Made by a program: the position numbers and the translations under genes
Part shown: positions 1-8,623 of the stretch, in pieces
How the letters are laid out: each line of letters opens with the position of its first letter
Position numbering within the stretch: the first letter of the stretch is position 1
The notes under the pieces: generated by a model
The model's input: the letters and a program-made list of their open reading frames with translations, nothing else
Databases searched by the model: none
Told to the model about the DNA's origin: nothing
NCBI GenBank assembly: GCA_023428695.1
Contig: JAEYWY010000017.1
Span: 310,001 to 374,000 of the forward strand
DNA: 64,000 nucleotides
Direction: 5' to 3'
Origin: Bacteroidota bacterium
GTDB lineage: Bacteria; Bacteroidota; Bacteroidia; Cytophagales; Cyclobacteriaceae

Positions 1-83
1 TTTACAAGGGTTTGCGAACGCCTATTCATTATATTAGGGCGCAAATTTAACTATAAATTACTTCCGCTACACCAGCTGCATTC

Positions 84-1007
84 ATGGAGGAAATCAGACC
101 CAGCAACCGGTTAAGGACGCCAATAGTCTCCATCCTTCTGACGTTGTTGATCTTTTTCGTGGGATTTCAGTTTCTCGGTCCGGCGATTGGTACCGTGATC
201 GGCCTTTTGGTGTACCCTGGTTCTGAAAGTGAACTCTGGAGGGCACTTCAAAACCCGCTTCAGAATCCCGATACAAAAATCATATTATTAATAATGCAGG
301 GGTGTGGCGCCCTCATCGGTTTGATCTTGCTCCCCTATTATCTGCTGCGTCGTCAGGAGCGAAGATTATCCGATTTTTTCCAGACACCGCACTTGCGTCC
401 GGTGATCATTGTTCCGGTGCTTGTTGTTGTGTTCATGGGCGTGAACGCAATATTCATCCATTGGAACAAGGGCATTGAACTGCCATTTGGAGTTGACGAC
501 TGGGCACGGACGATGGAGGAAAAGCTGGGCGAGATGACTGTATTTATTACACAGTACGACTCTCAGTTTCAGATGTTCCTTGCATTCCTCGTCGTTGTGT
601 TGCTGCCTGCGATCGGAGAGGAAATTGTATTTCGGGGTATGATTCAGAATGACTTTTATCGCGCGACGCGAAACGCGCATCTTTCAATCTGGATTACCGC
701 CGTTCTTTTTAGTGCGATACACCTTCAATTCTATGGTTTCGTCCCGCGAATGTTACTCGGCGCACTGTTCGGGTATCTTTACTTCTGGTCGGGAAACCTG
801 TGGATGCCCGTGCTCGCGCATTTTGTCAACAACGGTTTCACTCTGGTTTCACTTTATCTTTACGACAAGGGCGCCATCGACATCGATATGGAAAATGCCC
901 AGCCCACCGTGTGGCAGGTTCTGTTTTCGGTGGTTTTCTCGGCTTTTTTGCTGTATGCGTTCAAAAATTTTTACAATAATCAACCGAAAACCGATATTCC
1001 GGATTAA
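84..1007 (+). CDS. CPBP-family intramembrane glutamic endopeptidase
   Basis: Predicted multi-pass inner-membrane protease of the CPBP (Rce1/Abi) family, 307 aa. The family signature is present in order: EEIVFRG (the EExxxR motif with the catalytic glutamates) near residue 180, a conserved His in FSAIHLQF about 30 residues later, and AHFVNN near the C-terminus. Several hydrophobic segments (residues about 15-40, 70-90, 105-125, 160-180 and the C-terminal half) agree with the usual eight-helix fold. Bacterial members cleave membrane-embedded substrates or have roles in bacteriocin maturation and immunity; no substrate is evident here. It lies 26 bp upstream of cdsA on the same strand and is probably cotranscribed. 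The family assignment is firm and the biological role open. Confidence 0.9.
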   Translation: MEEIRPSNRLRTPIVSILLTLLIFFVGFQFLGPAIGTVIGLLVYPGSESELWRALQNPLQNPDTKIILLIMQGCGALIGLILLPYYLLRRQERRLSDFFQTPHLRPVIIVPVLVVVFMGVNAIFIHWNKGIELPFGVDDWARTMEEKLGEMTVFITQYDSQFQMFLAFLVVVLLPAIGEEIVFRGMIQNDFYRATRNAHLSIWITAVLFSAIHLQFYGFVPRMLLGALFGYLYFWSGNLWMPVLAHFVNNGFTLVSLYLYDKGAIDIDMENAQPTVWQVLFSVVFSAFLLYAFKNFYNNQPKTDIPD

Positions 1008-1033
1008 TCTACTGAGTTGTCATCCTGAACACT

Positions 1034-1867
1034 GTGAAGCAGAACCTTTCGAAATACAACAACCTGACACAACGGATAATAACGGGACTTCTAGGCGCAG
1101 CCGGTGTAATCGCAGGCGTCGTGCTCGGGCCGTGGACATACTTCGCCGTCTTCTTCCTGATTTGTCTTCTCACACTGCTTGAATTTTACAAGCTCGTCGG
1201 ACTTGATGGTATGGTGCCGTTAAAAGCGTTCGGAACATTCTGCGGGCTCAGCATCTTTACGTTGTCGTTTCTAATTGAAGCGCGACACCTGCCCTACCAT
1301 TTCTACTTCCTGGTTTTTCCGCTCGTTTCGTTTGTGTACATGATCAAACTCTACAAACGGACCGAACGCAAACCGTTCACGAATATCGCCTACACGTTTC
1401 TCGGTTTGTTCTACGTGTCGATGCCGTTTGCATTGTTAAATGCCGCTGCTTTTCACGAGGGCAACTACAACTTTGAGATAATTTTTGGCTGCCTCTTTAT
1501 TCTCTGGGCCAGCGACACAGGTGCGTATTTCGCAGGAACGTTCTTCGGGAAACGGAAACTTTTCGAACGCATTTCACCAAAGAAAAGCTGGGAAGGATTT
1601 TTTGGCGGTGCAGCACTCGCAATGATTTTTGCTTATGGAATAGCGACCTTCTTTCACAGCCTCGCAATGCTTGACTGGCTGATCATCGGTGTTATCATCG
1701 TTGTTGGTGGTACCTTCGGTGACCTGATCGAAAGTCTGCTGAAAAGAAGCATTGAAATCAAGGACTCGGGCGATTCGTTACCCGGACATGGCGGTTTTCT
1801 GGACCGTTTTGACGGATTAATTATCTCCATTCCGTTCATTGTTGCGTACCTGGAATTGACTCAATAA
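1034..1867 (+). CDS. cdsA: Phosphatidate cytidylyltransferase
   Basis: CDP-diglyceride synthase: CTP + phosphatidic acid gives CDP-diacylglycerol and PPi, the branch point of phospholipid synthesis in the inner membrane. The protein is 277 aa, mostly hydrophobic helices, and ends with the CDS signature: LLKRSIEIKDSG followed by LPGHGGFLDRFDG (K-R, K-D, H-G-G and D-R-x-D residues all present). The start is a GTG at 1034 giving MKQNLSKYNN; no ATG lies nearby in frame. A second phospholipid gene, psd, follows 2 kb downstream on the same strand, so lipid head-group synthesis genes cluster here. Confidence 0.95.
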   Translation: MKQNLSKYNNLTQRIITGLLGAAGVIAGVVLGPWTYFAVFFLICLLTLLEFYKLVGLDGMVPLKAFGTFCGLSIFTLSFLIEARHLPYHFYFLVFPLVSFVYMIKLYKRTERKPFTNIAYTFLGLFYVSMPFALLNAAAFHEGNYNFEIIFGCLFILWASDTGAYFAGTFFGKRKLFERISPKKSWEGFFGGAALAMIFAYGIATFFHSLAMLDWLIIGVIIVVGGTFGDLIESLLKRSIEIKDSGDSLPGHGGFLDRFDGLIISIPFIVAYLELTQ

Positions 1868-1883
1868 AGATTATTACCTTACA

Positions 1884-1911
1884 CCGGCCCTTACTTTTAC
1901 TATAAGGCCGG
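1884..1911 (+). other. GC-rich hairpin abutting the DoxX-like start codon
   Basis: CCGGCC at 1884-1889 is exactly complementary to GGCCGG at 1906-1911, with an extra TTA/TAA pairing inside. It lies between the cdsA stop and the ATG at 1917. There is no T-run after it, so it is either an imperfect terminator of cdsA or a leader structure of the next gene. Confidence 0.35.
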
Positions 1912-1916
1912 AATTA

Positions 1917-2366
1917 ATGGTTATGAAATTCGCGGCACAACTCAACCGTTATCTGAACAAACGCAAGGAGTATGGTTTCATATTTCTGCGGCTGATCATT
2001 GGATGGCGCCTGATCGATGGCACGCAGGACAACGTATTCAGCTATGCGCGAATGCTCGAATTCCGGGACTTCCTGGAACAACATCACGTCGTCTTTCCGT
2101 TGCTTGCGGCGCACGTTTCGGTCTATGCCCAGTTTATTTGCGGTATCCTGATTATTCTCGGCGCCTACATCCGCGCGGCTGCACTGGTAATGGTAATAAA
2201 CTTCATTGCAGCCATCCTGATTGCGCATATCGGCCTCACTTTCGAACAATCATTTGACGCACTTATGATGCTTTTCGGAAATGCGTTCTTTTTTATTGCC
2301 GGTGCCGGCAAAATTTCTGTGGATGATTTTCGAAAAAGACGAAATAAAAATTCCCCGGCAGGGTAA
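1917..2366 (+). CDS. DoxX-like membrane protein
   Basis: Small integral membrane protein of 149 aa resembling the DoxX/DoxD family. An amphipathic start (residues 1-20) is followed by FIFLRLIIGWRLIDG, an aromatic loop, then helices around residues 60-80 (AAHVSVYAQFICGILIILG), 85-105 and 115-132. The GWRL-type segment and the 'FICGILIILG' helix are characteristic. Members are often linked to redox or thiosulfate-related functions, but for most, as here, the role is unknown. Either ATG 1917 or ATG 1923 could be the start. A GC hairpin lies just upstream of the start codon. The C-terminus is short and basic. Confidence 0.7.
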   Translation: MVMKFAAQLNRYLNKRKEYGFIFLRLIIGWRLIDGTQDNVFSYARMLEFRDFLEQHHVVFPLLAAHVSVYAQFICGILIILGAYIRAAALVMVINFIAAILIAHIGLTFEQSFDALMMLFGNAFFFIAGAGKISVDDFRKRRNKNSPAG

Positions 2367-2442
2367 ACGGAGCAGAAAGATTTCAGAAAGTTCTGCAAAC
2401 CGAATTTTTATCCTAAAGAACGAGGGCGGCATTGATTTTATT

Positions 2443-2450
2443 TATCTTTG
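2443..2450 (+). promoter_or_regulatory. -7 promoter element for gdhA
   Basis: TATCTTTG followed by C matches the Bacteroidota -7 consensus TAnnTTTG. No clear -33 TTG is seen at the usual distance. It lies about 75 nt before the chosen gdhA start. Confidence 0.55.
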
Positions 2451-2525
2451 CAACCGTTTTCGTCCCGCTTTTTATACCTGACGAAACGGCACAATAATTC
2501 GCAACGACCGTCACATTCCATTTTT

Positions 2526-3800
2526 ATGGCATACATCGAACCCGCTCCCTTAAAAGACAAGGAAAACCCATTTGAGGCAATGATGTCACGCTTCCATAAA
2601 GCCTCCCAGATTCTGGGGCTTGAGGAAGAAATCTACAACGTATTGAAGAATCCTGCCCGTCAGGTGATCGTGTCTTTGCCGGTTACCATGGATGACGGAA
2701 CGATCAAGGTTTTCGAGGGCTACCGGGTGATACACTCTACTATTCTGGGTCCGTCCAAAGGCGGGATCCGTTTCGACCCGCACGTTAACCTCGACGAAGT
2801 GAAGGCTCTTGCCGCATGGATGACCTGGAAATGTGCCGTGGTCGACATTCCTTATGGCGGCGCCAAAGGTGGTGTAACCTGTAACCCCCGCGAGATGTCT
2901 GCGGGCGAAATCGAGCGTTTGATGCGTGCCTACACCCAGGCAATGGCTGATGTCTTTGGGCCGGATCAGGATATTCCTGCACCGGATATGGGTACCGGCC
3001 CGCGCGAGATGGCCTGGTTGATGGACCAGTATTCGCGTATTCAGGGCATGACAACGCACGCAGTTGTTACCGGTAAACCGCTCGTTATGGGTGGTTCACT
3101 GGGAAGAACCGAGGCCACAGGACGCGGTGTCATGGTTACAGCGCTGACCGCGATGGAAAAACTCAAAATCAATCCGTACAAGGCAACGTGTGCCGTGCAG
3201 GGTTTCGGTAACGTTGGATCGTGGGCCGCACGCCTGCTGCATGAACGTGGTCTGATCATTCAGGCTATCAGTGACCTGGCAGGAGCGTATTACAACGCCA
3301 ACGGTATCGACATCGGCGAAGCCATCAAATACCGCGATGCCCATAAAGGTTCGCTTGAAGGCTTTGCGGGTGCTGAGAAAATTTCGAACAACGACCTGCT
3401 CACTCTTCCCGTCGATATTCTTGTTCCTGCCGCAACCGAAGATGTGATCACGAGCAACAACGCTGCTGACATCAAGGCCAAACTCATTGTCGAGGGAGCT
3501 AACGGCCCTACTTCATCACGCGCCGACAATCTCATTCATGAGAAGGGCATCACGGTGGTTCCCGATATCCTTGCAAACGCCGGGGGTGTAACTGTTTCAT
3601 ATTTCGAGTGGGTACAAAACCGGCTCGGCTACAAGTGGACCGCCGATCGCGTTAACCGCAGGTCGGACCGCATCATGAAAGACGCCTTTAATCACGTCTA
3701 CAAAACGGCGCTCGAATACAAAGTGCCGATGCGGATTGCCGCATACATGGTGGCTATCGACAAAGTCGCGAAGACATACAAATACCGCGGCGGATATTAA
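2526..3800 (+). CDS. gdhA: Glu/Leu-type glutamate dehydrogenase
   Basis: Catabolic/anabolic glutamate dehydrogenase (glutamate + NAD(P)+ to 2-oxoglutarate + ammonium) of the roughly 420-residue hexameric class; 424 aa from the ATG at 2526. The open frame extends 26 codons further up, but those codons include the promoter element at 2443-2450, so 2526 (MAYIEPAPLK) is the better start. The substrate-binding lysine motif PYGGAKGG is present around residue 105, and the Rossmann coenzyme motif GFGNVG (in AVQGFGNVGSWAA) around residue 220. The C-terminal region has NAGGVTVSYFEW, a strongly conserved stretch of the family. It stands between doxX-like and psd and looks monocistronic. Confidence 0.95.
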   Translation: MAYIEPAPLKDKENPFEAMMSRFHKASQILGLEEEIYNVLKNPARQVIVSLPVTMDDGTIKVFEGYRVIHSTILGPSKGGIRFDPHVNLDEVKALAAWMTWKCAVVDIPYGGAKGGVTCNPREMSAGEIERLMRAYTQAMADVFGPDQDIPAPDMGTGPREMAWLMDQYSRIQGMTTHAVVTGKPLVMGGSLGRTEATGRGVMVTALTAMEKLKINPYKATCAVQGFGNVGSWAARLLHERGLIIQAISDLAGAYYNANGIDIGEAIKYRDAHKGSLEGFAGAEKISNNDLLTLPVDILVPAATEDVITSNNAADIKAKLIVEGANGPTSSRADNLIHEKGITVVPDILANAGGVTVSYFEWVQNRLGYKWTADRVNRRSDRIMKDAFNHVYKTALEYKVPMRIAAYMVAIDKVAKTYKYRGGY

Positions 3801-3890
3801 TCGGATCGCACCTTACATGCCGATATCAGATTTGGAATGGGCTTATGCTCATTCTTTCTTAACTTTATCGCCGCTTTAAACCATTTTTTG

Positions 3891-4550
3891 ATGACAATCC
3901 ACCGCGAAGGCCGCACGTTATTGTTTGTTTTGCTCGTCGTCCTTTTCCTCCTGAACTGGGCGGTTCTGTATTTTTATCCGGAAAGCCGGCTTGTACAAAA
4001 CAGCGTAATCCTGGTAAGTGTACTCTTTTACCTGCTGATTCTGCAGTTCTTCCGCAATCCGGTTTTTGACATTACCCGAAACCCCAGGGTTGTACTCGCG
4101 CCGGCAGATGGAAAGGTAGTTGTCATCGAAGAAGCTGTTGAATCCGAATACTTCAAGGAGAAGCGCAAGCAGATATCGATCTTCATGTCACCGGTAAATG
4201 TTCATGTCAACCGCATGCCGGTCGGAGGAAAGATCAGTTTCTTCAAATATCATCCCGGGAAATACCTTGTTGCGTGGCACCCGAAATCAAGTACTGAAAA
4301 TGAACGGACTACCGTTGCTGTTAAGATGGACAACGGTCCTGAAATTCTGTTCAGACAAATTGCCGGTGCGCTTGCCCGAAGGATCAAATGTTATGTAAAG
4401 GAAGGCCAGGTTCTTGAGCAGGGCCAGGAGTTCGGATTCATCAAATTTGGATCGCGTGTCGATGTGTTCCTGCCTCTTGATGCAAAAGTAAGCGTGAAAA
4501 TTGGTGACATAACAAAGGGCGGAAGGACGGTTATTGCCGAATTACCCTGA
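3891..4550 (+). CDS. psd: Phosphatidylserine decarboxylase (short archaeal-type proenzyme)
   Basis: Converts phosphatidylserine to phosphatidylethanolamine at the inner membrane using a self-generated pyruvoyl group. The predicted proenzyme is 219 aa from ATG 3891 (MTIHREGR), typical for the short form in Bacteroidota; an in-frame ATG at 3837 would add 18 residues. Two hydrophobic segments occupy residues about 10-55. The core has FMSPVNVHVNR and the C-terminal FIKFGSRVDVFLP, where cleavage between G and S creates the beta chain and the Ser-derived pyruvoyl alpha chain. With cdsA it makes the window's phospholipid set; pssA is not seen. Confidence 0.93.
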   Translation: MTIHREGRTLLFVLLVVLFLLNWAVLYFYPESRLVQNSVILVSVLFYLLILQFFRNPVFDITRNPRVVLAPADGKVVVIEEAVESEYFKEKRKQISIFMSPVNVHVNRMPVGGKISFFKYHPGKYLVAWHPKSSTENERTTVAVKMDNGPEILFRQIAGALARRIKCYVKEGQVLEQGQEFGFIKFGSRVDVFLPLDAKVSVKIGDITKGGRTVIAELP

Positions 4551-4590
4551 TTCATTACACAACCCTGACCGGATCAGCGAAAGCTAACAA

Positions 4591-4620
4591 TTGTTACTTC
4601 CTGAGGTTTCCTTATCTTTA
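4591..4620 (+). promoter_or_regulatory. Promoter of the desaturase gene
   Basis: TTG at 4591-4593, a 19-nt spacer and TATCTTTA at 4613-4620, close to the Bacteroidota consensus TTG-N19-TAnnTTTG. It lies about 60 nt upstream of the ATG at 4683. Confidence 0.6.
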
Positions 4621-4682
4621 ATTGTCTTCTTCCTAACATTGGTTATTGTTTTGGAGTCGACTACTTCAAAACTTACCGCTAC

Positions 4683-5780
4683 ATGCAAACAACGACGATC
4701 CGGTTCTCTTCATCCAACGCCGATTTTTTTTCTACACTGACCAGGCGAGTTAACGAACACTTCAAAAATCGTTCTGCCAAACGCTGGGCAAACGGCGAGA
4801 TGATTGTAAAAACATGCTTCATGTATGGTCTCTATTGGATACCATACTTTGTCATCCTGAGCGGCGCAGTAACGCAACCGTGGTTTCTGCTCGCACTTGC
4901 CGTTCTTATGGGGATCGGTGTTGCAGGAATTGGCCTCTCCGTAATGCACGATGCAAACCACGGAGCATACTCAAACAAGCAATGGGTTAACAATTTTATC
5001 GGTTACTCGCTTAATATGGTCGGAGGTAACTCCTTCAACTGGAGAATTCAACACAACGTACTTCACCACACATACACGAATGTGCATGATGTCGATGAAG
5101 ATATCAGCCCGCGCGGCATACTTCGTATGACACCACACGGTGGATGGAAACAAATACATCGCGCTCAACACCTGTATGCATGGTTCTTCTATGGTTTGAT
5201 GACGCTGGTATGGGTGTTGGTAAAAGACTTTGTCAGGATTGTGAAATATCATCGTGAAGGTCTGATTAAAACACAAAAGACAACCGTTGTAAAGGAGGCT
5301 ATAATCCTGTTGACTTCGAAGGTACTGTATTTCGGTTACCTGATCGGCCTCCCGTTATTGCTGACAGACATTTCGCTGGGCATGTTGCTGATCGGATTCG
5401 TAGTCATGCATTACGTCGCCGGATTTATTCTCGCGATCATCTTTCAACCGGCGCACGTCGTTGATGGAACGGAATATCCACTTCCCATGGAAGACGGTCG
5501 AATGGAAAACTCATGGGCCGTTCACCAACTGAGAACCACGACAAACTTCGCGAATGACAATCGCATACTCTCATGGTATGTAGGTGGCCTCAACTACCAG
5601 ATAGAACATCACCTGTTCCCGAATGTATGCCACGTGCATTACAGGGCGATATCGAAGATTGTAAAGAGCACCGCTGAGGAATTTGGATTGCCTTACAAGT
5701 CAATCCCAACATTCATGGGCGCATTGCGGGCACACGCGCGCATGCTGCATGATCTCGGCAAAAAGCCGGCGCATGCCTAA
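4683..5780 (+). CDS. Membrane fatty-acid desaturase (acyl-lipid/acyl-CoA type)
   Basis: Di-iron membrane desaturase of 365 aa that introduces a double bond into fatty acyl chains. All three histidine boxes are visible: HDANH near residue 98, HNVLHH near residue 131, and QIEHH followed by LFPNVCH near residue 310. The QxxHH third box is the form found in linoleoyl-CoA/delta-6-like desaturases; no cytochrome b5 domain is fused, so an external electron donor is needed. Hydrophobic pairs flank the boxes (about residues 45-90 and 215-265). Its own promoter lies at 4591-4620. Its stop overlaps the convergent STN-protein stop by 4 bp. Regiospecificity cannot be read from the sequence. Confidence 0.92.
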   Translation: MQTTTIRFSSSNADFFSTLTRRVNEHFKNRSAKRWANGEMIVKTCFMYGLYWIPYFVILSGAVTQPWFLLALAVLMGIGVAGIGLSVMHDANHGAYSNKQWVNNFIGYSLNMVGGNSFNWRIQHNVLHHTYTNVHDVDEDISPRGILRMTPHGGWKQIHRAQHLYAWFFYGLMTLVWVLVKDFVRIVKYHREGLIKTQKTTVVKEAIILLTSKVLYFGYLIGLPLLLTDISLGMLLIGFVVMHYVAGFILAIIFQPAHVVDGTEYPLPMEDGRMENSWAVHQLRTTTNFANDNRILSWYVGGLNYQIEHHLFPNVCHVHYRAISKIVKSTAEEFGLPYKSIPTFMGALRAHARMLHDLGKKPAHA

Positions 5781-7660
5781 AAGAACCGGATCCCGACTTT
5801 TCCACCCCACCACATCCGAAGATCAAGATCATCGTTCAGCGTTCTTTGTCTGATGATTGATGGTTCGTAATCCGTAAACAACTCCGGATACTCTCCATAA
5901 AAGCGATCTGTAACGTGACCGTTGAGGGTAACTCCGCCGAATACGGAAAAGTTTTTGGTCAGATGAAAATCAAGCCCGGTGTAGACTTTGTTCAGGAGAT
6001 TGATCTTTTCAATCTTGCCGTATACGATCTGACTAGCCGTTACATCAACATTAAGAGAAAGCCACTTCGTAAGTTTTGGTGCGGTACCGACTCCGTATCC
6101 GAAGGTCCAGAATGTTTGCTCATCATCAAAGCTGTGAGGTTTCGCTCCCACGGTAACGATGTTGTAAAAGTGACGAACACCGGTACGAAACGCCAGGTTG
6201 AGATAAAAGATCTCGTCAGCTGAAACTTCAAGTTTGTGATATCCTTTTGCAACGACGCTAAGCAACCCGACCGGCACACCGCGAACACTGCGGGCATAAT
6301 TGAAAAGGCCGATCTGCGTACCCTTTACATCCCGTGCCACGTTGACGAACGATGCGAGCTGCGCCCCGTTGACATCCTCCGTCACGTTAGCGAAGCCACT
6401 GACCTGTGCGCCATTAAGCGTTGATGTGGCCACGTTCGCAAAACCTGCAACCTGCGCACCGCGAAATTGTCCCTGGCTAAAATTGACAAAACCGGCAACC
6501 TGTGCCGGTCCCGCTTCACCTGTTGATACGTTTGCCACTCCCGCTAAGTAGGCACCTCGTTGATCGCCGAGTGATACGTTGGCGACACCGGCTACTGCGC
6601 TCCCTTTTGTCGACGTAAGCCCCACGTTTGCGAGGCCGGCTATCTGTGTGCCGTCAACAATACCAGCTGAAAGGTTTAGCAACCCGGCAAGCCGGACTGC
6701 CTCCGTGCGTCCAATCACACCGTTGGCAAGGCCGGCGATTTGAACACCGGATACGTCGCCACGGTTTGCGTTGAACAATCCGCCAAATTCGAATTTGCGG
6801 TTGCCCAGACTGTACCCGCCAAACAAATTGAAGGAATAGTCGTTGATCACATTTCCGCTCAATCCGCCGTTGCTGCCAATAAAGGGAACAACACCGAACT
6901 GCGTTTTCCGGTAGATAGTATCGCGGATGTTTTCCATATTGACGGCGTCTTCGGTCGCCTGGAAAATTCTGTTGAAGAAGCGCACGAACTTGCTACCCAC
7001 GCTATCGGCCATTGTTTCGATCCGATCAGCATCAAGCTTGATTGGGATCTTGAGAAGCCGACGATTCTTTCGCGGCACAACGACAAGGGTATCCGTATAC
7101 TGCGCTTTTTTCACTGCGAGCCTCACCTCTTCAGCAGTTGGGTTCTTGATCTCGAGATTGAAAAAGCCGTATTCATCGGTGACTGCAGACGCGAGGGTCG
7201 TCGGGTCGTAAACGCTTACGTTCTGGAGACGCTTGCCGGTAGCCTCATCGATAACATAACCACTAAGCGTCTTTGAATCCGCCTCGGCGGTCTTTTGCTT
7301 TCCGCGGATGAGAATAATGTACTTGCTGCGCTCACGATACTCAATGGTACCGTTGAAGAGTACATCCAGGATCTCCCGCACAGTCTGATTGTTGAACCTG
7401 TAGGTAACGGGGCGGGATTCGTCAAAGAGTTTGGAACTGTAGGAGAATGTGATTCCCGCTTCACGCGATACTCGTTTGAGTGCCTCGCCGAGCGGAACAT
7501 TGTCAAGGGTGATGGTGACGGTACGTTCGAGCAATCGCACATTACTTTGCGCGACCGAAAACGACGCACTTACAAGGAATATCAGCAACGCCAGGGCGCG
7601 ACCGCACCGCAGCGCGATTCGCGCGCTATCGGCAGCCATCTCCCGTGAATACAATTTCAT
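5777..7660 (-). CDS. STN-domain protein with carboxypeptidase-D-like domain and surface-type repeats
   Basis: Secreted, probably outer-membrane protein of 627 aa from ATG 7660; ATG 7639 is an alternative. Both starts lie inside the end of the FecR gene, implying translational coupling. Domains: signal peptide to about residue 38 (hydrophobic ALALLIFLVSASFSVAQ); STN domain about 46-116 (TVTITLDNVPLGEALKRVS); a carboxypeptidase-D regulatory-like Ig fold about 131-208 (LSGYVIDEATGKRLQ, DEYGFFNLEI); then about ten units of 14-17 residues at 305-469 resembling GAQVAGFANVA, similar to LA_2272-type surface repeats; then an aromatic C-terminus with beta-barrel-like periodicity ending in F. There is no TonB plug or SusC barrel. 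In FecIR systems the STN-like domain talks to FecR, so this is inferred to be the signal transducer of the operon. Confidence 0.75.
   Translation of the reverse strand: MKLYSREMAADSARIALRCGRALALLIFLVSASFSVAQSNVRLLERTVTITLDNVPLGEALKRVSREAGITFSYSSKLFDESRPVTYRFNNQTVREILDVLFNGTIEYRERSKYIILIRGKQKTAEADSKTLSGYVIDEATGKRLQNVSVYDPTTLASAVTDEYGFFNLEIKNPTAEEVRLAVKKAQYTDTLVVVPRKNRRLLKIPIKLDADRIETMADSVGSKFVRFFNRIFQATEDAVNMENIRDTIYRKTQFGVVPFIGSNGGLSGNVINDYSFNLFGGYSLGNRKFEFGGLFNANRGDVSGVQIAGLANGVIGRTEAVRLAGLLNLSAGIVDGTQIAGLANVGLTSTKGSAVAGVANVSLGDQRGAYLAGVANVSTGEAGPAQVAGFVNFSQGQFRGAQVAGFANVATSTLNGAQVSGFANVTEDVNGAQLASFVNVARDVKGTQIGLFNYARSVRGVPVGLLSVVAKGYHKLEVSADEIFYLNLAFRTGVRHFYNIVTVGAKPHSFDDEQTFWTFGYGVGTAPKLTKWLSLNVDVTASQIVYGKIEKINLLNKVYTGLDFHLTKNFSVFGGVTLNGHVTDRFYGEYPELFTDYEPSIIRQRTLNDDLDLRMWWGGKVGIRFF
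6254..6748 (-). repeat. In-frame degenerate repeats coding G-x-x-[IVL]-[AS]-G-[FLV]-x-N units
   Basis: About ten consecutive coding units of 42-51 nt within the STN protein. Examples are GTQIAGLANVGLTSTK, GSAVAGVANVSLGDQR, GAQVAGFANVATSTLN and GAQVSGFANVTEDVN. The repetition is clear at protein level. It suggests a beta-rich solenoid or barrel built from one repeated hairpin. Confidence 0.8.
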
Positions 7661-8618
7661 TGCCGTCATCCGTGTACTCAAGCCCGAGTGTTTCCGCGAT
7701 GATTGCTGCAATCTCTTCTACCGGTTCATCGCGGAATGATACGGTAATTGTGCACAGTTCAAGATGTTCCGGTACGACAAACTGTTTTTCATAAACGCTG
7801 TTCACCGATTCTGCAACGGTCTTGAGATCAGTACCCGCAAACACAAAGGAACGGGTCTTGTAGGCGGTGATGTTGGGCTCGGGCTTGTCTACCGTAAACG
7901 TGTCCGTCTTGCGATTATACACGCCCTTTCCTCCGGCATTTAGCGTGATACCCGGATTGTTCACCGTATAAAAACGAACTTCGCCTTCCTCAACGAGCAC
8001 TTCCACTTCGTCAGATTCCGGATAAGCTTTCACGTTGAATGATGTACCGATATCCTGGATAAAGACATTACCTGCATCGATAACAAATTCTTCCTTACGA
8101 GTCTTTTTGATATCAAAGTACGCTTCACCCTTAATCTTTACCTCATGTGTCTTTGATTTCTTGTCGAATTCGTACGCCAGATGCGTCTGCTTGTTCAGAA
8201 ATACGTTCGCACCATTCGGTAACGTATCGGTTCTGGTGGCTTCTTCCGCAACGACCTCCTTAGGCGCATACGATGATCCGGTCGACGTGAGCAGGTACCA
8301 GCCAATACCCGATGCGATGATCGCTATCGCAGCAGCCCGATACCAGAAGTTGACCGATTTGTTTTTGTCGATCGAAGTCGTCGCAGAACGACCATTCAGA
8401 TCCGCCTTCACTTTGTTCCACGCTGCATCAACGTCAAAATCCGGAACGTCTTTGACGGTCGCGGCTTTGTCGAATATCGTTCGAAGCTGATTGAAGTAAC
8501 GTTCGTTCTCATCGTTTTGGCGCACCCAAAGCGAAACCGTTTCGCGCTCGTATTCCGAGGCTTCACCGGCCAGATACTTGCCAATCAGGTCGTCAATATT
8601 TTCCAATTCGTTCTTCAA
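7626..8618 (-). CDS. FecR-family anti-sigma factor with DUF4974-like C-terminus
   Basis: Inner-membrane sigma regulator of 330 aa. It has a cytoplasmic N-terminal helix region (about 8-52, LIGKYLAGEAS) that would hold the sigma factor, one membrane helix at about 91-110 (FWYRAAAIAIIASGIGWYLL), a periplasmic FecR domain about 125-225 (TLPNGANVFLNKQT, VKIKGEAYFDI, IQDIGTSFNVKAYP) and a C-terminal STN-like/DUF4974 domain about 255-326. It begins 5 bp after the sigma gene and overlaps the start of the STN-repeat gene, so all three form one operon. In the canonical system the periplasmic part senses the STN domain of an outer-membrane partner. Confidence 0.92.
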   Translation of the reverse strand: MKNELENIDDLIGKYLAGEASEYERETVSLWVRQNDENERYFNQLRTIFDKAATVKDVPDFDVDAAWNKVKADLNGRSATTSIDKNKSVNFWYRAAAIAIIASGIGWYLLTSTGSSYAPKEVVAEEATRTDTLPNGANVFLNKQTHLAYEFDKKSKTHEVKIKGEAYFDIKKTRKEEFVIDAGNVFIQDIGTSFNVKAYPESDEVEVLVEEGEVRFYTVNNPGITLNAGGKGVYNRKTDTFTVDKPEPNITAYKTRSFVFAGTDLKTVAESVNSVYEKQFVVPEHLELCTITVSFRDEPVEEIAAIIAETLGLEYTDDGNEIVFTGDGCR

Positions 8619-8623
8619 AGGTC

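Noticed and set aside
1016..1045. GTCATCCTGAACACTGTGAAG as a dispersed repeat copy before cdsA
   Set aside because: It resembles common extragenic repeat wording, but it is short, lacks the second arm and includes the GTG start of cdsA.
649..1182. 177-codon plus-strand frame bridging the CPBP and cdsA genes
   Set aside because: It overlaps two well-supported genes in another frame and is rich in Ser/Arg/Cys without structure.
2586..3059. 157-codon frame antisense to glutamate dehydrogenase
   Set aside because: Shadow of the conserved GDH coding frame; no motif and no promoter.
5777..7660. SusC/TonB-dependent receptor in the FecR operon
   Set aside because: STN and carboxypeptidase-like domains are there, but no plug or large barrel follows; the protein is too short (627 aa).
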